Positions 32,721 through 42,068 are shown, counted from the first letter of the stretch. The stretch: 64,000 nucleotides of DNA from WHSW01 sp963749365 (GCA_963749365.1 CAVVME010000004.1:620001-684000), one strand, 5' to 3'. Notes: generated from the letters alone by a model not told the origin. Program-made: numbers and translations.

Positions 32721-33368
32721 ATGCGAATCGCCGTGCTGATCTTCGACAAGCTGACGGCGCTCGACGCGGTCGGACCCTACGAGGTGCTCTCGCGGCTGCC
32801 CGGCGCCGAGCTCTCCTTCGTCGCCAAGCAGGCGGGACCGAAGCGCACCGACACCGGTGCGCTCGGATTGAACGCCGATCTCACCCTCGCCGAGCTCACC
32901 GATCCCGAGATCGTGCTCGTCCCCGGAGGCGAGGGCAACCGGCCACTGCTCGCCGACGAGGAGGTGCTCGAGTGGCTTCGGGCGGCCGATCGCACCAGCA
33001 CCTGGACGACCTCGGTCTGCACCGGCTCGCTGGTGCTCGGCGCCGCAGGTCTGCTCGAGGGCAAGCGGGCGACCAGCCACTGGGTCTATCGCGACTCGCT
33101 GGCGGACTACGGCGCCGAGCCCGTCGCCGCACGGGTGGTCGAGGACGGCAAGCTGATCACCGCGGCCGGGGTCTCCGCCGGCATCGACATGGCGCTGACG
33201 CTGGCGGCGCGGATCGCGGGCGATGAGGTGGCGAAGGCGATCCAGCTCGGGATCGAGTACGACCCGGCGCCGCCATTCGAAGCCGGGTCCCCCGAGACCG
33301 CGGCCCCGGAGCTGGTCGAGCTGATCCGCGGGCTCGAGGGCGGCGATCCCGGCGCGCCCGTGAACTAG
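32721..33368 (+). CDS. DJ-1/PfpI family protein (isonitrile-hydratase-like)
   Basis: 215 aa from ATG 32721. The glutamine-amidotransferase-like fold is seen in IAVLIFDKLTALDAVGPYEVL, IVLVPGGEG and the nucleophile elbow TSVCTGSLVLGAAGLL with Cys100, followed by TSHWVYRDSL. This pattern is closest to the InhA/isonitrile hydratase and ThiJ groups. It may be a hydratase, or the remnant fold of an AraC-type sensor without its DNA-binding part. Alone on the plus strand. Confidence 0.85.
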   Translation: MRIAVLIFDKLTALDAVGPYEVLSRLPGAELSFVAKQAGPKRTDTGALGLNADLTLAELTDPEIVLVPGGEGNRPLLADEEVLEWLRAADRTSTWTTSVCTGSLVLGAAGLLEGKRATSHWVYRDSLADYGAEPVAARVVEDGKLITAAGVSAGIDMALTLAARIAGDEVAKAIQLGIEYDPAPPFEAGSPETAAPELVELIRGLEGGDPGAPVN

Positions 33369-33439
33369 ATGGTTGATTCCGAATTGACGTGTGCCCGGGG
33401 GCGCGCGGGACCGAGCCGGGCGTGGTCGGCGGGCGAAGG

Positions 33440-33457
33440 CCATGCCGGTGGGCATGG
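33440..33457. repeat. Perfect 7-bp hairpin
   Basis: CCATGCC (33440-33446) pairs with GGCATGG (33451-33457) around a four-base loop, 72 bases after the PfpI-family stop. No U-tract follows, so it is either a weak terminator or a regulatory site for the kinase gene. Confidence 0.5.
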
Positions 33458-33516
33458 GCGAGTCCCGACGGGCGCGATCCGGCGACGGTGTCCGTGCGTC
33501 ATCCGGGTGCGCGTGA

Positions 33517-33539
33517 ATTCGGGATCGATCGTCTAGCTT
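33517..33539 (+). promoter_or_regulatory. Second copy of the 20-base promoter-like motif
   Basis: 33517-33536 matches 10138-10157 at 19 of 20 bases. In both, the last bases form a -10-like hexamer (here TAGCTT, 33534-33539). Here the kinase ATG is 73 bases further on, so the mRNA would have a leader. Confidence 0.45.
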
Positions 33540-33612
33540 CGCTCGACGGTCATCATTCATCCGACGCCCGCTGTAACACCCGGCCGGGCCAAGGGTTGAG
33601 AATGGACACGCG

Positions 33613-35133
33613 ATGAGCGAGGCGACGACAGGGGCACCCGGTGCGCTGACCGGGACGGTGCTCTCCGGCCGCTACCTCCTCGATCAGAAGCTCGGCTCGG
33701 GCGGCATGTCGACGGTCTATCTGGCCAAGGACGAGACGCTGCAGCGCTGGGTGGCGGCCAAGGTCCTGCATCGCGAGATCTCCGACCAACCGGACCAGAT
33801 CGAACGCTTCCGCCGCGAGGCGCGGGCCGTCGCCCAGGTCTCGCATCCCAACGTCGTCGCGGTGATCGACGCCGGCGAGGACGGCGGCCGGCCGTACATC
33901 GTGTTCGAGTACTGCGACGGCGAGACGCTCAAGCAGCGGATCGACCGGATGGGCAAGCTACCGCTCGACGAGGCCGCCGCCTATGCGATCGAGGTCGGCC
34001 GCGGGCTCCAGGCCGCGCACGCGCGGCGCCTCGTGCACCGCGACGTCAAGCCACAGAACGTCCTCATCGACTCCGAGGGCCGAGCCAAGGTGACCGACTT
34101 CGGGATCGCGCGCGAGCTCGAGCAGGACGGGCTGACGAAGACCGGACGGGTGCTCGGGACGACTGACTACGTCTCCCCCGAGCAGGCGATGGGACAGCCG
34201 GTCGATGACCGCTCAGACATCTACTCGCTTGGGGTGCTGCTCTACGAGATGCTGACCGGGGACGTGCCGTTCAAGGCCGAGACGGTGGTCGCGGTGGCGA
34301 TGAAGCACGTCAACGAGCGGATACCCGACGTGCAGCGCCAGCGCCCCGAGGTCTCCTCGGCGCTGGCGGCGGTGATCGAGCGGGCGACCGAGAAGAAGCC
34401 CGAGAAGCGCTACCCGGAGATGGCGACGATGCTGACCGACCTCGAGAACGCGCTCGAGGTCGAGGTCGCGCGGGCGGGGCATGCCGGCGGCGAGGCGACG
34501 ACCGTGCTCGCCTCGGTCCCCGAGCGCCGGCGGCGGATCCTGACCTCCCGCCGCGTCTCGATCGCCGGGATCCTGCTGGTGCTCGCCGGCACCGCCGCGG
34601 CGCTGCTGATCGCCGGGCTGACCGGCGAGGACCGCGGGCGCAGCGGTGGCGGTGGCGGTGAGCAGCCGTCCGGCCAGGAGGTGACCTTCGTCTCGGCGAC
34701 CGACTTCGACCCCCTCGGAGACGAGAGCGAGCATCCCGAGGAGGCGGAGGCTGCGATCGATGGCGATTCCGACAGCGGCTGGTCGACCGAGGAGTACCAG
34801 GCGTCGGCGGTGGTCCAGGATGCGGCCGGCAAGCCCGGAGTCGGCCTCGTGCTTGACGCCGGAGAGCCGGTCGACGGGGTCGGGGTCTCGATCAGCTCGA
34901 CCGAGGGCGGCTGGGACGCCGAGGTCTACGCCGCGACCGCCGGCCCGCCGACGACGCTCGAGGGCTGGGGCGAGCCGGTCGGGACGACGAGCGGCGCCGA
35001 CACCGACGAGCCGATCGAGCTCGACGTGCCCGAGCCCTCCCGGTACTACCTGATCTGGCTGACCAAGCTGGCGGGGTCGCCCGGCGAGTACACGGTGGAG
35101 ATCACCGAGGCGAGCCTGACCGCGGCGAGCTGA
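33613..35133 (+). CDS. Membrane Ser/Thr protein kinase with extracellular discoidin-like domain
   Basis: 506 aa. Kinase domain ~20-285: LGSGGMSTVYLAKD, VAAKV Lys, HRDVKPQNVLID, TDFGIA and GTTDYVSPEQAMG are all intact. One membrane helix near 316-336 (VSIAGILLVLAGTAAALLIAGL), then a Gly/Ser linker and an outside domain (~360-500) with AIDGDSDSGWSTEEYQ and ADTDEPIELDVPEPSRYYLIWLTKL spread over it, a pattern like F5/8-type C or galactose-binding folds. So it may sense a glycan or wall fragment. It ends three bases from the convergent ddl gene. Confidence 0.88.
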   Translation: MSEATTGAPGALTGTVLSGRYLLDQKLGSGGMSTVYLAKDETLQRWVAAKVLHREISDQPDQIERFRREARAVAQVSHPNVVAVIDAGEDGGRPYIVFEYCDGETLKQRIDRMGKLPLDEAAAYAIEVGRGLQAAHARRLVHRDVKPQNVLIDSEGRAKVTDFGIARELEQDGLTKTGRVLGTTDYVSPEQAMGQPVDDRSDIYSLGVLLYEMLTGDVPFKAETVVAVAMKHVNERIPDVQRQRPEVSSALAAVIERATEKKPEKRYPEMATMLTDLENALEVEVARAGHAGGEATTVLASVPERRRRILTSRRVSIAGILLVLAGTAAALLIAGLTGEDRGRSGGGGGEQPSGQEVTFVSATDFDPLGDESEHPEEAEAAIDGDSDSGWSTEEYQASAVVQDAAGKPGVGLVLDAGEPVDGVGVSISSTEGGWDAEVYAATAGPPTTLEGWGEPVGTTSGADTDEPIELDVPEPSRYYLIWLTKLAGSPGEYTVEITEASLTAAS

Positions 35134-35136
35134 GAC

Positions 35137-36129
35137 TCAGAACCGGTACGAGCGCTCGCGCCGGTGGCGGTCGAGCGCCAGCCGGACGAGACGGTCGCAG
35201 AGCTCGGGATAGGGCACCCCCGTCGCCTCGAACAGCTTCCCGAACACGCTGGTCGAGGTGAACCCGGGGATCGTGTTGATCTCGTTGACCAGCACCTCGC
35301 CCCCGTCGCGGACGAAGAAGTCACAGCGCGCCAGCCCGGTGCCGCCGATCGCGCGGAACACCTCCGCGGCGAGGGCGCGCACCCGCTCCGTCGTCGGCTC
35401 GTCGAGCGGCGCCGGGACGATCAGCTCCATGCCGCCGTCGGCGTACTTGGCCTCGAAGTCGTACCAGTCCGAGGCATTGGTCACGATCGCGCCCGGCACC
35501 GAGGTCTCGATGCTCTCGTCGTCGCCGATCCCCGCGTTGCCGATCACCGAGCACTCGACCTCCCGGCCACCGGCATCGGCCTCGACGATCACCCGCGGGT
35601 CGTGGGCGAGCGCCGCCTCGACCGCCTGGTCGAGGGCGCGCTCGGGATCGGCGACCCGCGAGATGCCGACGCTCGATCCGAGCCGCGACGGCTTCACCCA
35701 GAGCGGCCTCGCCATCGCCGCGACGTGCTCGCGCCAGCCCGGCTCGCCGACCTCGGCGAACTCGACCTGGGGCAGTCCCTCGAACGCGAGCAGCCGCTTG
35801 CAGACCAGCTTGTCGATCGCGACCGCGGCCGCGAGCACGCTCGGCCCCGCGTAGGGAACGTCGAGGCACTCGAGCAGCCCCTGGACGGTGCCGTCCTCGC
35901 CGAAGGGCCCGTGCAGGACCGGAAACGCCACCTCGCAATCGAGCAGGCCGGCGGCGGCGCGCATCTCGACCTCGACGCCGCTCGCGATCCAGCGGCCGTC
36001 GCGCTCGATCAGCACCTCGGTCACCCGGTGGCCGGCCTCGCGCAGGCCGGCCGCGACCGAGGCTCCCGACTGGAGCGAGATCTCGTGCTCGGAGGAGCGA
36101 CCGCCGAAGATCACCGCGACCTCGGTCAT
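35137..36129 (-). CDS. ddl: D-alanine-D-alanine ligase
   Basis: 330 aa. ATP-grasp hallmarks are present: VIFGGRSSEHEISLQS, FPVLHGPFGEDGTVQGLL, YAGPSVLAAAVAIDK, VKPSRLGSSVGIS and ARCDFFVRDGGEVLVNEINTIPGFT in pieces. It joins two D-Ala for peptidoglycan stem peptides. The ATG overlaps the stop of the PASTA kinase (ATGA), which makes it the last gene of the fha-pstP-rodA-pbpA-pknB operon, an addition not found in the mycobacterial version as I know it. Confidence 0.95.
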   Translation of the reverse strand: MTEVAVIFGGRSSEHEISLQSGASVAAGLREAGHRVTEVLIERDGRWIASGVEVEMRAAAGLLDCEVAFPVLHGPFGEDGTVQGLLECLDVPYAGPSVLAAAVAIDKLVCKRLLAFEGLPQVEFAEVGEPGWREHVAAMARPLWVKPSRLGSSVGISRVADPERALDQAVEAALAHDPRVIVEADAGGREVECSVIGNAGIGDDESIETSVPGAIVTNASDWYDFEAKYADGGMELIVPAPLDEPTTERVRALAAEVFRAIGGTGLARCDFFVRDGGEVLVNEINTIPGFTSTSVFGKLFEATGVPYPELCDRLVRLALDRHRRERSYRF

Positions 36130-38027
36130 GGCGCCTCCGTGGTCGGCGGCTCGATCTCGACCGGCGGAACGAACTCGCCGACCGTGATCGTCACCGTGTC
36201 TCCCGCGCGCACCCGGGTCCCCGAGGCGGGCGCCTGCTCGAGCACCCTGCCGTCCTCGCTCGACTGATCGGTCTCCTGGCCGATCACGTCGACCGAGAGC
36301 CCGCGCGACTGCAGGGTGCTGATCGCCGACGGCTCGGACTGGCCCTCGACCGAGGGCACGACCACCGAGCCGGCCCCGGTCGAGACGACGATCGTCACCC
36401 GGTCCCCGCGCAGGAGTCGCGAGCCCGGACCGGGATCCTGGACGATCACGGTCCCCTCGGGCTCGTCCGCGTCGCGGGTGTCGACGTCGACGATGAAGCC
36501 CCGCCGCTGAAGCTCGGACTCGGCGATCTCCTGAGACTGACCGATGACGTCGGGAAGCGTGATCAGGTTCGCGCCCTTGGAGACGAACAGCCTCACCTCG
36601 GACTGGCACTCGACCTCCTCGCCCCCAGCCGGGCGGCTCTTGATCACCCGGCCGGCGGCGACGTCGCGCGAGGATTGCTCCCGGGTGGACACGAGCAGGT
36701 CGACGTCCTCGAGCCGCTTACGCGCCTGCCCCAGGGTCACGCCTCGGGTCGGCGGCACCTTGACCGTCAGACCAAGGCTGACGGTGATCGTGACCACGGA
36801 TCCCTCCTCCGCCCGCGAGCGTGCCGGCGGATCCTGCTCGGTGACCGAGTTCTCGGGACTGCAGGTCGGGGCCAGCGTCTGCTCGACCTCAAAGCCCGCG
36901 CGGTCGAGCTTCTCCCGCGCCACCGGCACCGGGTCACCGAGCACCAGTGGCACAGTCACCTCCTCCGGCCGGGTCAGGGCCCAGGCCGCGACCGCGACCG
37001 CGATCAGCGCGAGCGCGGCCAAGACCGCGGCCCGGCGCCAGGTCATCCAGCCACCCGAGTCCTGGGTTGCGGCGGCCTCCTCGTTCGCGACCGGGCGGGT
37101 CTCCGCCTCCGACTCACCGCCGAGCGCGGCGCCCGCCGCGGCGCCCGCGAGCGCCCCGGCCATCGCCGCCGGCGCGTAGGAGGCGGTGTCGCCGAGCGAG
37201 CCACCGGAGGGATCGGCCTCGGCGGCATCGAGCGCGCGCAGGAACTCGTCCGCGGACTGAAAGCGGTTCGCCGGGTCCTTGGCGAGGGCGCGGAGGACGA
37301 CGGCGTCGAGCGCCGGCGTCACCCGGGGGTTGATCGCCGACGGGGCTTGCGGCTGCTCGGAGACCTGCTTCAGCGCCACCGCGACCGGCGTCTCGGCGTC
37401 GAACGGGACCCTCCCGGTGAGCGCCTCGTAGAGCATCACCCCGATCGAGTAGATGTCCGAGGTCGCGGTGACGTCGAGCCCCTGTGCCTGCTCGGGCGAG
37501 AGGTACTGGGCGGTGCCGAGCACCGAGCCGGTCGCGGTGATCTCCGAGGCCCCGGCGCGGGCGATGCCGAAGTCGGTCACCCGCGCCCGGCCCTCGCGAT
37601 CGACGAGCACGTTCTGCGGCTTCAGGTCGCGGTGAACGATCCCGCGGGCGTGGGCGAACCGCGCCCCGGAGAGGATCTGGCGGGTGATCTCGACCGCCTC
37701 TCCGACCGAGAGCCCGCGGGCGATCAGGTCCTTGAGCATCGCCCCCTCGACGTACTCCATCGCGATCCAGTGCCTGCCGTCAGTCTCGCCCCGGTCGTAG
37801 ACGCCGACCACGTTCGGGTGCTGGAGCCCGGCCGCGGCCTGAGCCTCGCGGCGGAAGCGCTCGACGAACTGGGCGTCCTGGGCGAAGCGCTCGTCGAGGA
37901 ACTTGAGCGCCACCCGGCGGTCGAGCATCCGGTCCTGGGCGAGCCAGACATCGGCCATGCCCCCGGTCCCCAGCCGGGCGACCAGCGTGTAGCGGTCGCC
38001 GACCTGCTGGCCCTGCTCGAGCCTCAT
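36126..38027 (-). CDS. pknB: PASTA-domain Ser/Thr kinase
   Basis: 633 aa. Kinase domain ~10-275 with LGTGGMADVWLAQD, HRDLKPQNVLVD, TDFGIARAG and GTAQYLSPEQAQG. A membrane helix (AAVLAALALIAVAVAAWAL, ~335-353) leads to four PASTA repeats starting VTVPLVLGD, VKVPPTRG, ITLPDVIG and VVVPSVEG. PASTA domains bind muropeptides or lipid II, so the kinase senses wall synthesis. The ATG overlaps the pbpA stop (ATGA), giving the classical rodA-pbpA-pknB order. Confidence 0.95.
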   Translation of the reverse strand: MRLEQGQQVGDRYTLVARLGTGGMADVWLAQDRMLDRRVALKFLDERFAQDAQFVERFRREAQAAAGLQHPNVVGVYDRGETDGRHWIAMEYVEGAMLKDLIARGLSVGEAVEITRQILSGARFAHARGIVHRDLKPQNVLVDREGRARVTDFGIARAGASEITATGSVLGTAQYLSPEQAQGLDVTATSDIYSIGVMLYEALTGRVPFDAETPVAVALKQVSEQPQAPSAINPRVTPALDAVVLRALAKDPANRFQSADEFLRALDAAEADPSGGSLGDTASYAPAAMAGALAGAAAGAALGGESEAETRPVANEEAAATQDSGGWMTWRRAAVLAALALIAVAVAAWALTRPEEVTVPLVLGDPVPVAREKLDRAGFEVEQTLAPTCSPENSVTEQDPPARSRAEEGSVVTITVSLGLTVKVPPTRGVTLGQARKRLEDVDLLVSTREQSSRDVAAGRVIKSRPAGGEEVECQSEVRLFVSKGANLITLPDVIGQSQEIAESELQRRGFIVDVDTRDADEPEGTVIVQDPGPGSRLLRGDRVTIVVSTGAGSVVVPSVEGQSEPSAISTLQSRGLSVDVIGQETDQSSEDGRVLEQAPASGTRVRAGDTVTITVGEFVPPVEIEPPTTEAP

Positions 38028-39484
38028 CCGAGCAGGCTCTCCATCACCTCGGTCGCGATCGGCCCGGCGACCTCGCCGCCGAAGCAGCCGGCGCAGCGCT
38101 CGACCGTCGCCGCGACTGCGATCTGCGGGTCCGCGGCCGGCGCGAAGCCGATGAACCAGGGCTGGTTGGTGCCCTCGAGGTCGATCTCGGCGGTGCCGGT
38201 CTTGCCCGCGAACGACGTGCCTCCGACCGAGAGGCCGGCCGCGGTGCCCTCCTCGGTCACGTTGACCATCATCTCGGTCAGCTCGGCCGCCGACTGCTCG
38301 GAGATCACCTGAGACTCCTCTTCGGGGTCGAGCTCCTCGATCGTGCGCCCGTCGGGGTCGGTGGCCGACTGGAGCAAGGTCGGGCGCATCAGACTTCCGC
38401 CGTTGGCGACCGTCGCCGCCACCTCCGCCATCTGGGTCGCGGTCGCCAGCAGCTGCCCCTCCGCCCCTCCCTGGCCGATCGCCACCCGGCCGACGTCGAA
38501 GCTCTCGCGGACCAGCTCGTCGTCGGCGTTGTAGACGCCGCTCGGTCGCATCTGGATGTCCGGGTAGTCGAGCTCGGGGTCGGAGAAGAACCCGAACCGC
38601 TCCATGTAGGTGACCATCGTCTCGGTGCCGAGCTGCTCGCCCACCTGCGCCCAGTAGGTGTTGACTGAGTTGGTCAGCGCGGTCGTCATGTCGATCTCGC
38701 CGAAAGGCTGCCCGCCGGCGTTCTCGAGCGGAACGCCCGAGATCTCGATCGGCGAGTCGGCGTTGAGCACGCTGTCGGGCTCGAACTCCCCCGAGTCGAG
38801 CGCCGCCGCGGCGGTGACCACCTTCATCGTCGAGCCGGGTGGGTAGGTGCTCTGGGTTGGGCGGTTGAGCAGGGGCGCCGACTCGTCCTCGCTCAGCTCG
38901 CTGAACACGGCCGGATCCTGGACCGCGTTCGGGTCATAGCCCGGGATCGACGCCATCGCGCGCACGGCGCCGGTCGCGGGCTCGATCGCGACCAACGCCG
39001 CCCCGGTGCCGGGCACGGTGATCGCCGATTGCAGGCCCTCGGTGGCGACCCGCTGCGCCTCGGCGTCGAGGGTCACGGTGATGTCCGCCCCCTCGGGCTG
39101 CTGGTCGCGGAGCTGGTCGATGATCGAGGCGAACTCGTTCTCCTCGCCGGTCAAGAGGTCGTTCTCCGAGTCCTCGATCCCGCTCTGCTCGACCTCGACG
39201 AAGCTGTAGCCGACCGGGTTTCCGAACAGGGAGCCCTGCGGGTAGCGGCGCACGAAGACCGGCTTGCGACCCCCTCCCTCCGGGAGGCTCTCGGCGATCA
39301 GCACACCGTCGGCGCTGGTGATCGAGCCGCGCGGGATCTGCTGGCTCTCGATCAGCGGACGGCGGTTGGCGCGCTCGGCCTCGAGCTCCTCGGCGTCGAA
39401 GACCGCCCATTTCGAGGTGAAGTAGACCAGGGTCGCGAGCAGCAGCAGAACGAGGACGTAGATACGGACGATCGGCGTGTTCAA
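38024..39484 (-). CDS. pbpA: Class B penicillin-binding protein (transpeptidase)
   Basis: 486 aa, TTG start overlapping the rodA stop (TTGA). A single N-terminal membrane helix (IYVLVLLLLATLVYFTS) anchors a periplasm-side enzyme. All three catalytic motifs are intact: SxxK as S218TMK221, SxN as S273VN275 and KTG at 428-430. It crosslinks peptidoglycan with its SEDS partner encoded just upstream, and is probably regulated by the kinase/phosphatase of the operon. Confidence 0.95.
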   Translation of the reverse strand: MNTPIVRIYVLVLLLLATLVYFTSKWAVFDAEELEAERANRRPLIESQQIPRGSITSADGVLIAESLPEGGGRKPVFVRRYPQGSLFGNPVGYSFVEVEQSGIEDSENDLLTGEENEFASIIDQLRDQQPEGADITVTLDAEAQRVATEGLQSAITVPGTGAALVAIEPATGAVRAMASIPGYDPNAVQDPAVFSELSEDESAPLLNRPTQSTYPPGSTMKVVTAAAALDSGEFEPDSVLNADSPIEISGVPLENAGGQPFGEIDMTTALTNSVNTYWAQVGEQLGTETMVTYMERFGFFSDPELDYPDIQMRPSGVYNADDELVRESFDVGRVAIGQGGAEGQLLATATQMAEVAATVANGGSLMRPTLLQSATDPDGRTIEELDPEEESQVISEQSAAELTEMMVNVTEEGTAAGLSVGGTSFAGKTGTAEIDLEGTNQPWFIGFAPAADPQIAVAATVERCAGCFGGEVAGPIATEVMESLLG

Positions 39485-40842
39485 GCGGCCAGCCCCTCGA
39501 GCTCGCGGCGGTCGCCGGGCTCGGCGGCCGGGCGGCGGGCTCGGTCACTGATCAGCAAGAGCAGCGCGAGCAGGATCATGTTGGCGACGATCGAGCTGCC
39601 GCCGAAGGAGACGAACGGCAGGGTGACCCCGGTGAGCGGGATCACCTTGGTGACCCCGCCGATGATCACGAACGCCTGCAGGGCGAAGATCGCGGTCAGC
39701 CCGGCGGCGAGCAGCTTCGAGAACCCGTCCGGGGCCATGACCGCTGTCTTGAACCCGCGGGCGGCGATCAGGGCGTAGATCAGGATCACCCCGCAGCCGC
39801 CGAACAGCCCCAGCTCCATCGTGATCACCGCGAAAATGAAGTCGGTGTGCGGGGCCGGGAGGATGCTGCCGCACTCCGGGAACGGCTGCGCGCAGTCGGG
39901 CGCGAACGGCCCCGGCAGCTTGAGCAGCGAATTGCCGAGGCCGGTCCCGAACAGACCGCCCTCCGCCTGGGCGAAGAGCGACTGCTGGACCTGCCCCGCG
40001 CCGGCCGGCGAGTCGGCGGCGAACGGGTCGAGCCAGATCTCGAACCGGTCGTGGACGTGGGGGATGTTCGTGCCCAGGACGTAGGCCCCGAGCGCGAACA
40101 GCAAGAGGCCGATGAGCACGTAGGAGAAGCGCCGCGTGGCGACGTAGAGCAGGGCGAGGAAGGCGCCGAAGAACATCAGCGAGCTGCCCAGGTCGCGGAT
40201 GAAGACCAGCATCAGCATCGCCGCGCCCCAGACGACCAGCAGCGGGCCGAAATGCTTCAGCGGCGGGATCGTCAGGCCGGCGATCCGCCTGGCGGCAACC
40301 GAGAGCATCTCCCGCTTCTCGGCCAGGTAGCTGGCGAGGAAGATGACGATGCAGATCTTCGCCAGCTCCGCGGGCTGGAACGACAGCGGGCCGACCTCGA
40401 CGCTGAGGTAGGCACCGTTGACCTCGTTCCGGGTGATGAACGGCCCGAGCAGGAGCACGATCCCGGCGGTCGCGATCAGGTAGCGATAGCGCTCGAGCAC
40501 GTGGTAGTCGCGCAGCAGCAGGATCGTGAGGCAGAAGAGGACCAGGCCGAGGACGAAGACCGAGGCCTGGTCGAAGGCGAGTTGGTCGCGGATCCGGTAG
40601 ATGACGACCAACCCGATCGCGGCCAGGAGCGCGCAGAGCGGGAACAGGTAGGGATCCGCGTAGGGAAGGCGGAAGCGCAGGAACAGGTGCGCGGCGAAGC
40701 AGAGCGCGAGGAAGTAGCCGCCGTAGATCAGGCTCAGATCGCCGATCTCGTCCGACTGGGTGATGAAGACCGCGGTGAAACCGGCGGTGAGCAGCAGCGC
40801 GACCGGGACGAGGGCGAGCAGCTCCCGGTTGCGGGCGCTCAA
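39481..40842 (-). CDS. rodA: SEDS peptidoglycan polymerase (RodA/FtsW family)
   Basis: 453 aa, TTG start overlapping the phosphatase stop (TTGA). Ten or more membrane helices; family motifs include VEVGPLSFQPAELAKICIVIF (with the conserved Glu/Lys), the FIRDLGSSLMFFG helix, and TGVTLPFVSFGGSSIVANM near the end. It polymerises lipid II into glycan strands. Operon position between pstP and pbpA identifies it as the RodA/FtsW partner of that PBP. Confidence 0.93.
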   Translation of the reverse strand: MSARNRELLALVPVALLLTAGFTAVFITQSDEIGDLSLIYGGYFLALCFAAHLFLRFRLPYADPYLFPLCALLAAIGLVVIYRIRDQLAFDQASVFVLGLVLFCLTILLLRDYHVLERYRYLIATAGIVLLLGPFITRNEVNGAYLSVEVGPLSFQPAELAKICIVIFLASYLAEKREMLSVAARRIAGLTIPPLKHFGPLLVVWGAAMLMLVFIRDLGSSLMFFGAFLALLYVATRRFSYVLIGLLLFALGAYVLGTNIPHVHDRFEIWLDPFAADSPAGAGQVQQSLFAQAEGGLFGTGLGNSLLKLPGPFAPDCAQPFPECGSILPAPHTDFIFAVITMELGLFGGCGVILIYALIAARGFKTAVMAPDGFSKLLAAGLTAIFALQAFVIIGGVTKVIPLTGVTLPFVSFGGSSIVANMILLALLLLISDRARRPAAEPGDRRELEGLAA

Positions 40843-42068
40843 TTGTCGGCGCCCTGGCCGCGGGCCCGGTCGCCGGAACCGCCCGCGTTTGGCGGCGGCT
40901 GCGGAAGCGGGGGCTCGGCGGCGGCGCGGAGGTCGTCGAGCAGCGACAGAGCGTCGTCGCGCGAGCGCAGCTCGTGCTCGGTGATGCTCGAGCGACGGTC
41001 CTCGGGGACCGAGGACGCCTGGACCGGGACCGAGTAGACCTCCGAGTAGAGGCTGGCGTCGAACGGCAGCTCGTAGGGCAGGCCTCGGTAGAGGGCGACC
41101 CGGCCGCCTTCGTCGATGCCGAGGAAGTAGACCTGGCGGGCGCCGTAGTAGGCAGCCACGCCGACGCCGGCGACAAGCAGCGCGGCGACCAGCACTTTCG
41201 CGGCCGTCCTCCAACGGCGGCTGCGCGGCGGCGGCGCTCGCTCGGCGCTCGGCGCTCGGCGCTCGGCGGCGGCACGCACCCGCTCGCCGGACAGCCCCGC
41301 CCCCTCGGCGCTCGGGCCGATCAGGGTGGCCTCGCGGTCCGCCGCCGGGTCGCCGGCCTCCTCGAGCCGGAAGGCGACCACGGTGATGTTGTCGCGACCG
41401 CCGGCCTCGTTTGCCTCGCGGACGAGCTGCGAGGTGGCATCGGAGAGGCTGGCGCCGGAGCTCAGCGCGGCGACGATCGCCTCGTCCTTGAGCATCGTCG
41501 TGAGGCCGTCCGAGCAGAGCAAAAAGACGTCGCCCGGGCGGGCGGAGACGGTCAGCGTGTCGACCTCGACCTCGATCTCGGGGCCGAGGGCGCGGGTGAT
41601 GATCGAGCGCTGCGGATGATCCTCGGCCTGCTCGGAGGTGAGCCGGCCCTGACGGCGCAGCTCCTCGACCAGCGAGTGGTCGGAGGTCAGCAGCCGCAGC
41701 TCGCCGTCACGGAGGACGTAGGCGCGGCTGTCGCCGACGTGGGCGATCGCCACCTCCTCCCCCTCGACCAGGGCGGCGGTCAGCGTCGTTCCCATTCCCG
41801 ACCTGCTCGAGTCGTCCTGGGCGAGCCCGTGGATTCGCTCGTTGGCCGACCGGGCGAGCCGGCTCAGGAACGCCTCGCCCGCCTCGCCGCCGCGCTCGGC
41901 CGCTCCGAAGGAATCGGCCGCGATCCGCGACGCGACCTCGCCCGCCTGCGCGCCTCCCATCCCGTCGGCGACCGCGAACAGCGGCGCGCGGGCGTAATAG
42001 GAGTCCTCGTTCGCGGTTCGCTGGCGCCCCGTGTCGGACCGGAAGGCCTGCTCGGAGACGCGCAACAT
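40839..42068 (-). CDS. pstP: PP2C-type Ser/Thr phosphatase (PstP/Stp-like)
   Basis: 409 aa. Catalytic domain 1-~240: RTANEDSYY, FAVADGMGGAQAGEVAS, GMGTTLTAAL, HVGDSRAYVLRDG, LLCSDGLT and GGRDNITVVAF supply the metal-binding Asp residues. A low-complexity linker, one membrane helix (VLVAALLVAGVGVAAYYGA, ~287-306) and a ~100-residue outer domain follow. It removes phosphates placed by the operon's kinase. The linker is encoded by four tandem copies of a 7-bp unit (41241-41268). Confidence 0.93.
   Translation of the reverse strand: MLRVSEQAFRSDTGRQRTANEDSYYARAPLFAVADGMGGAQAGEVASRIAADSFGAAERGGEAGEAFLSRLARSANERIHGLAQDDSSRSGMGTTLTAALVEGEEVAIAHVGDSRAYVLRDGELRLLTSDHSLVEELRRQGRLTSEQAEDHPQRSIITRALGPEIEVEVDTLTVSARPGDVFLLCSDGLTTMLKDEAIVAALSSGASLSDATSQLVREANEAGGRDNITVVAFRLEEAGDPAADREATLIGPSAEGAGLSGERVRAAAERRAPSAERAPPPRSRRWRTAAKVLVAALLVAGVGVAAYYGARQVYFLGIDEGGRVALYRGLPYELPFDASLYSEVYSVPVQASSVPEDRRSSITEHELRSRDDALSLLDDLRAAAEPPLPQPPPNAGGSGDRARGQGADN
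41241..41268. repeat. Four tandem copies of 7-bp unit CTCGGCG
   Basis: Perfect repeats in the pstP coding sequence, between the catalytic domain and the membrane helix. On the coding strand they spell ERRAPSAER. Seven is not a multiple of three, so gain or loss of one copy would shift the frame and remove the membrane anchor and outer domain. Confidence 0.9.

Noticed and set aside
32655..33560. 301-residue minus-strand frame opposite the PfpI-family gene
   Set aside because: Antisense shadow with Arg/Gly-rich composition and no domain; the plus-strand gene has clear motifs.
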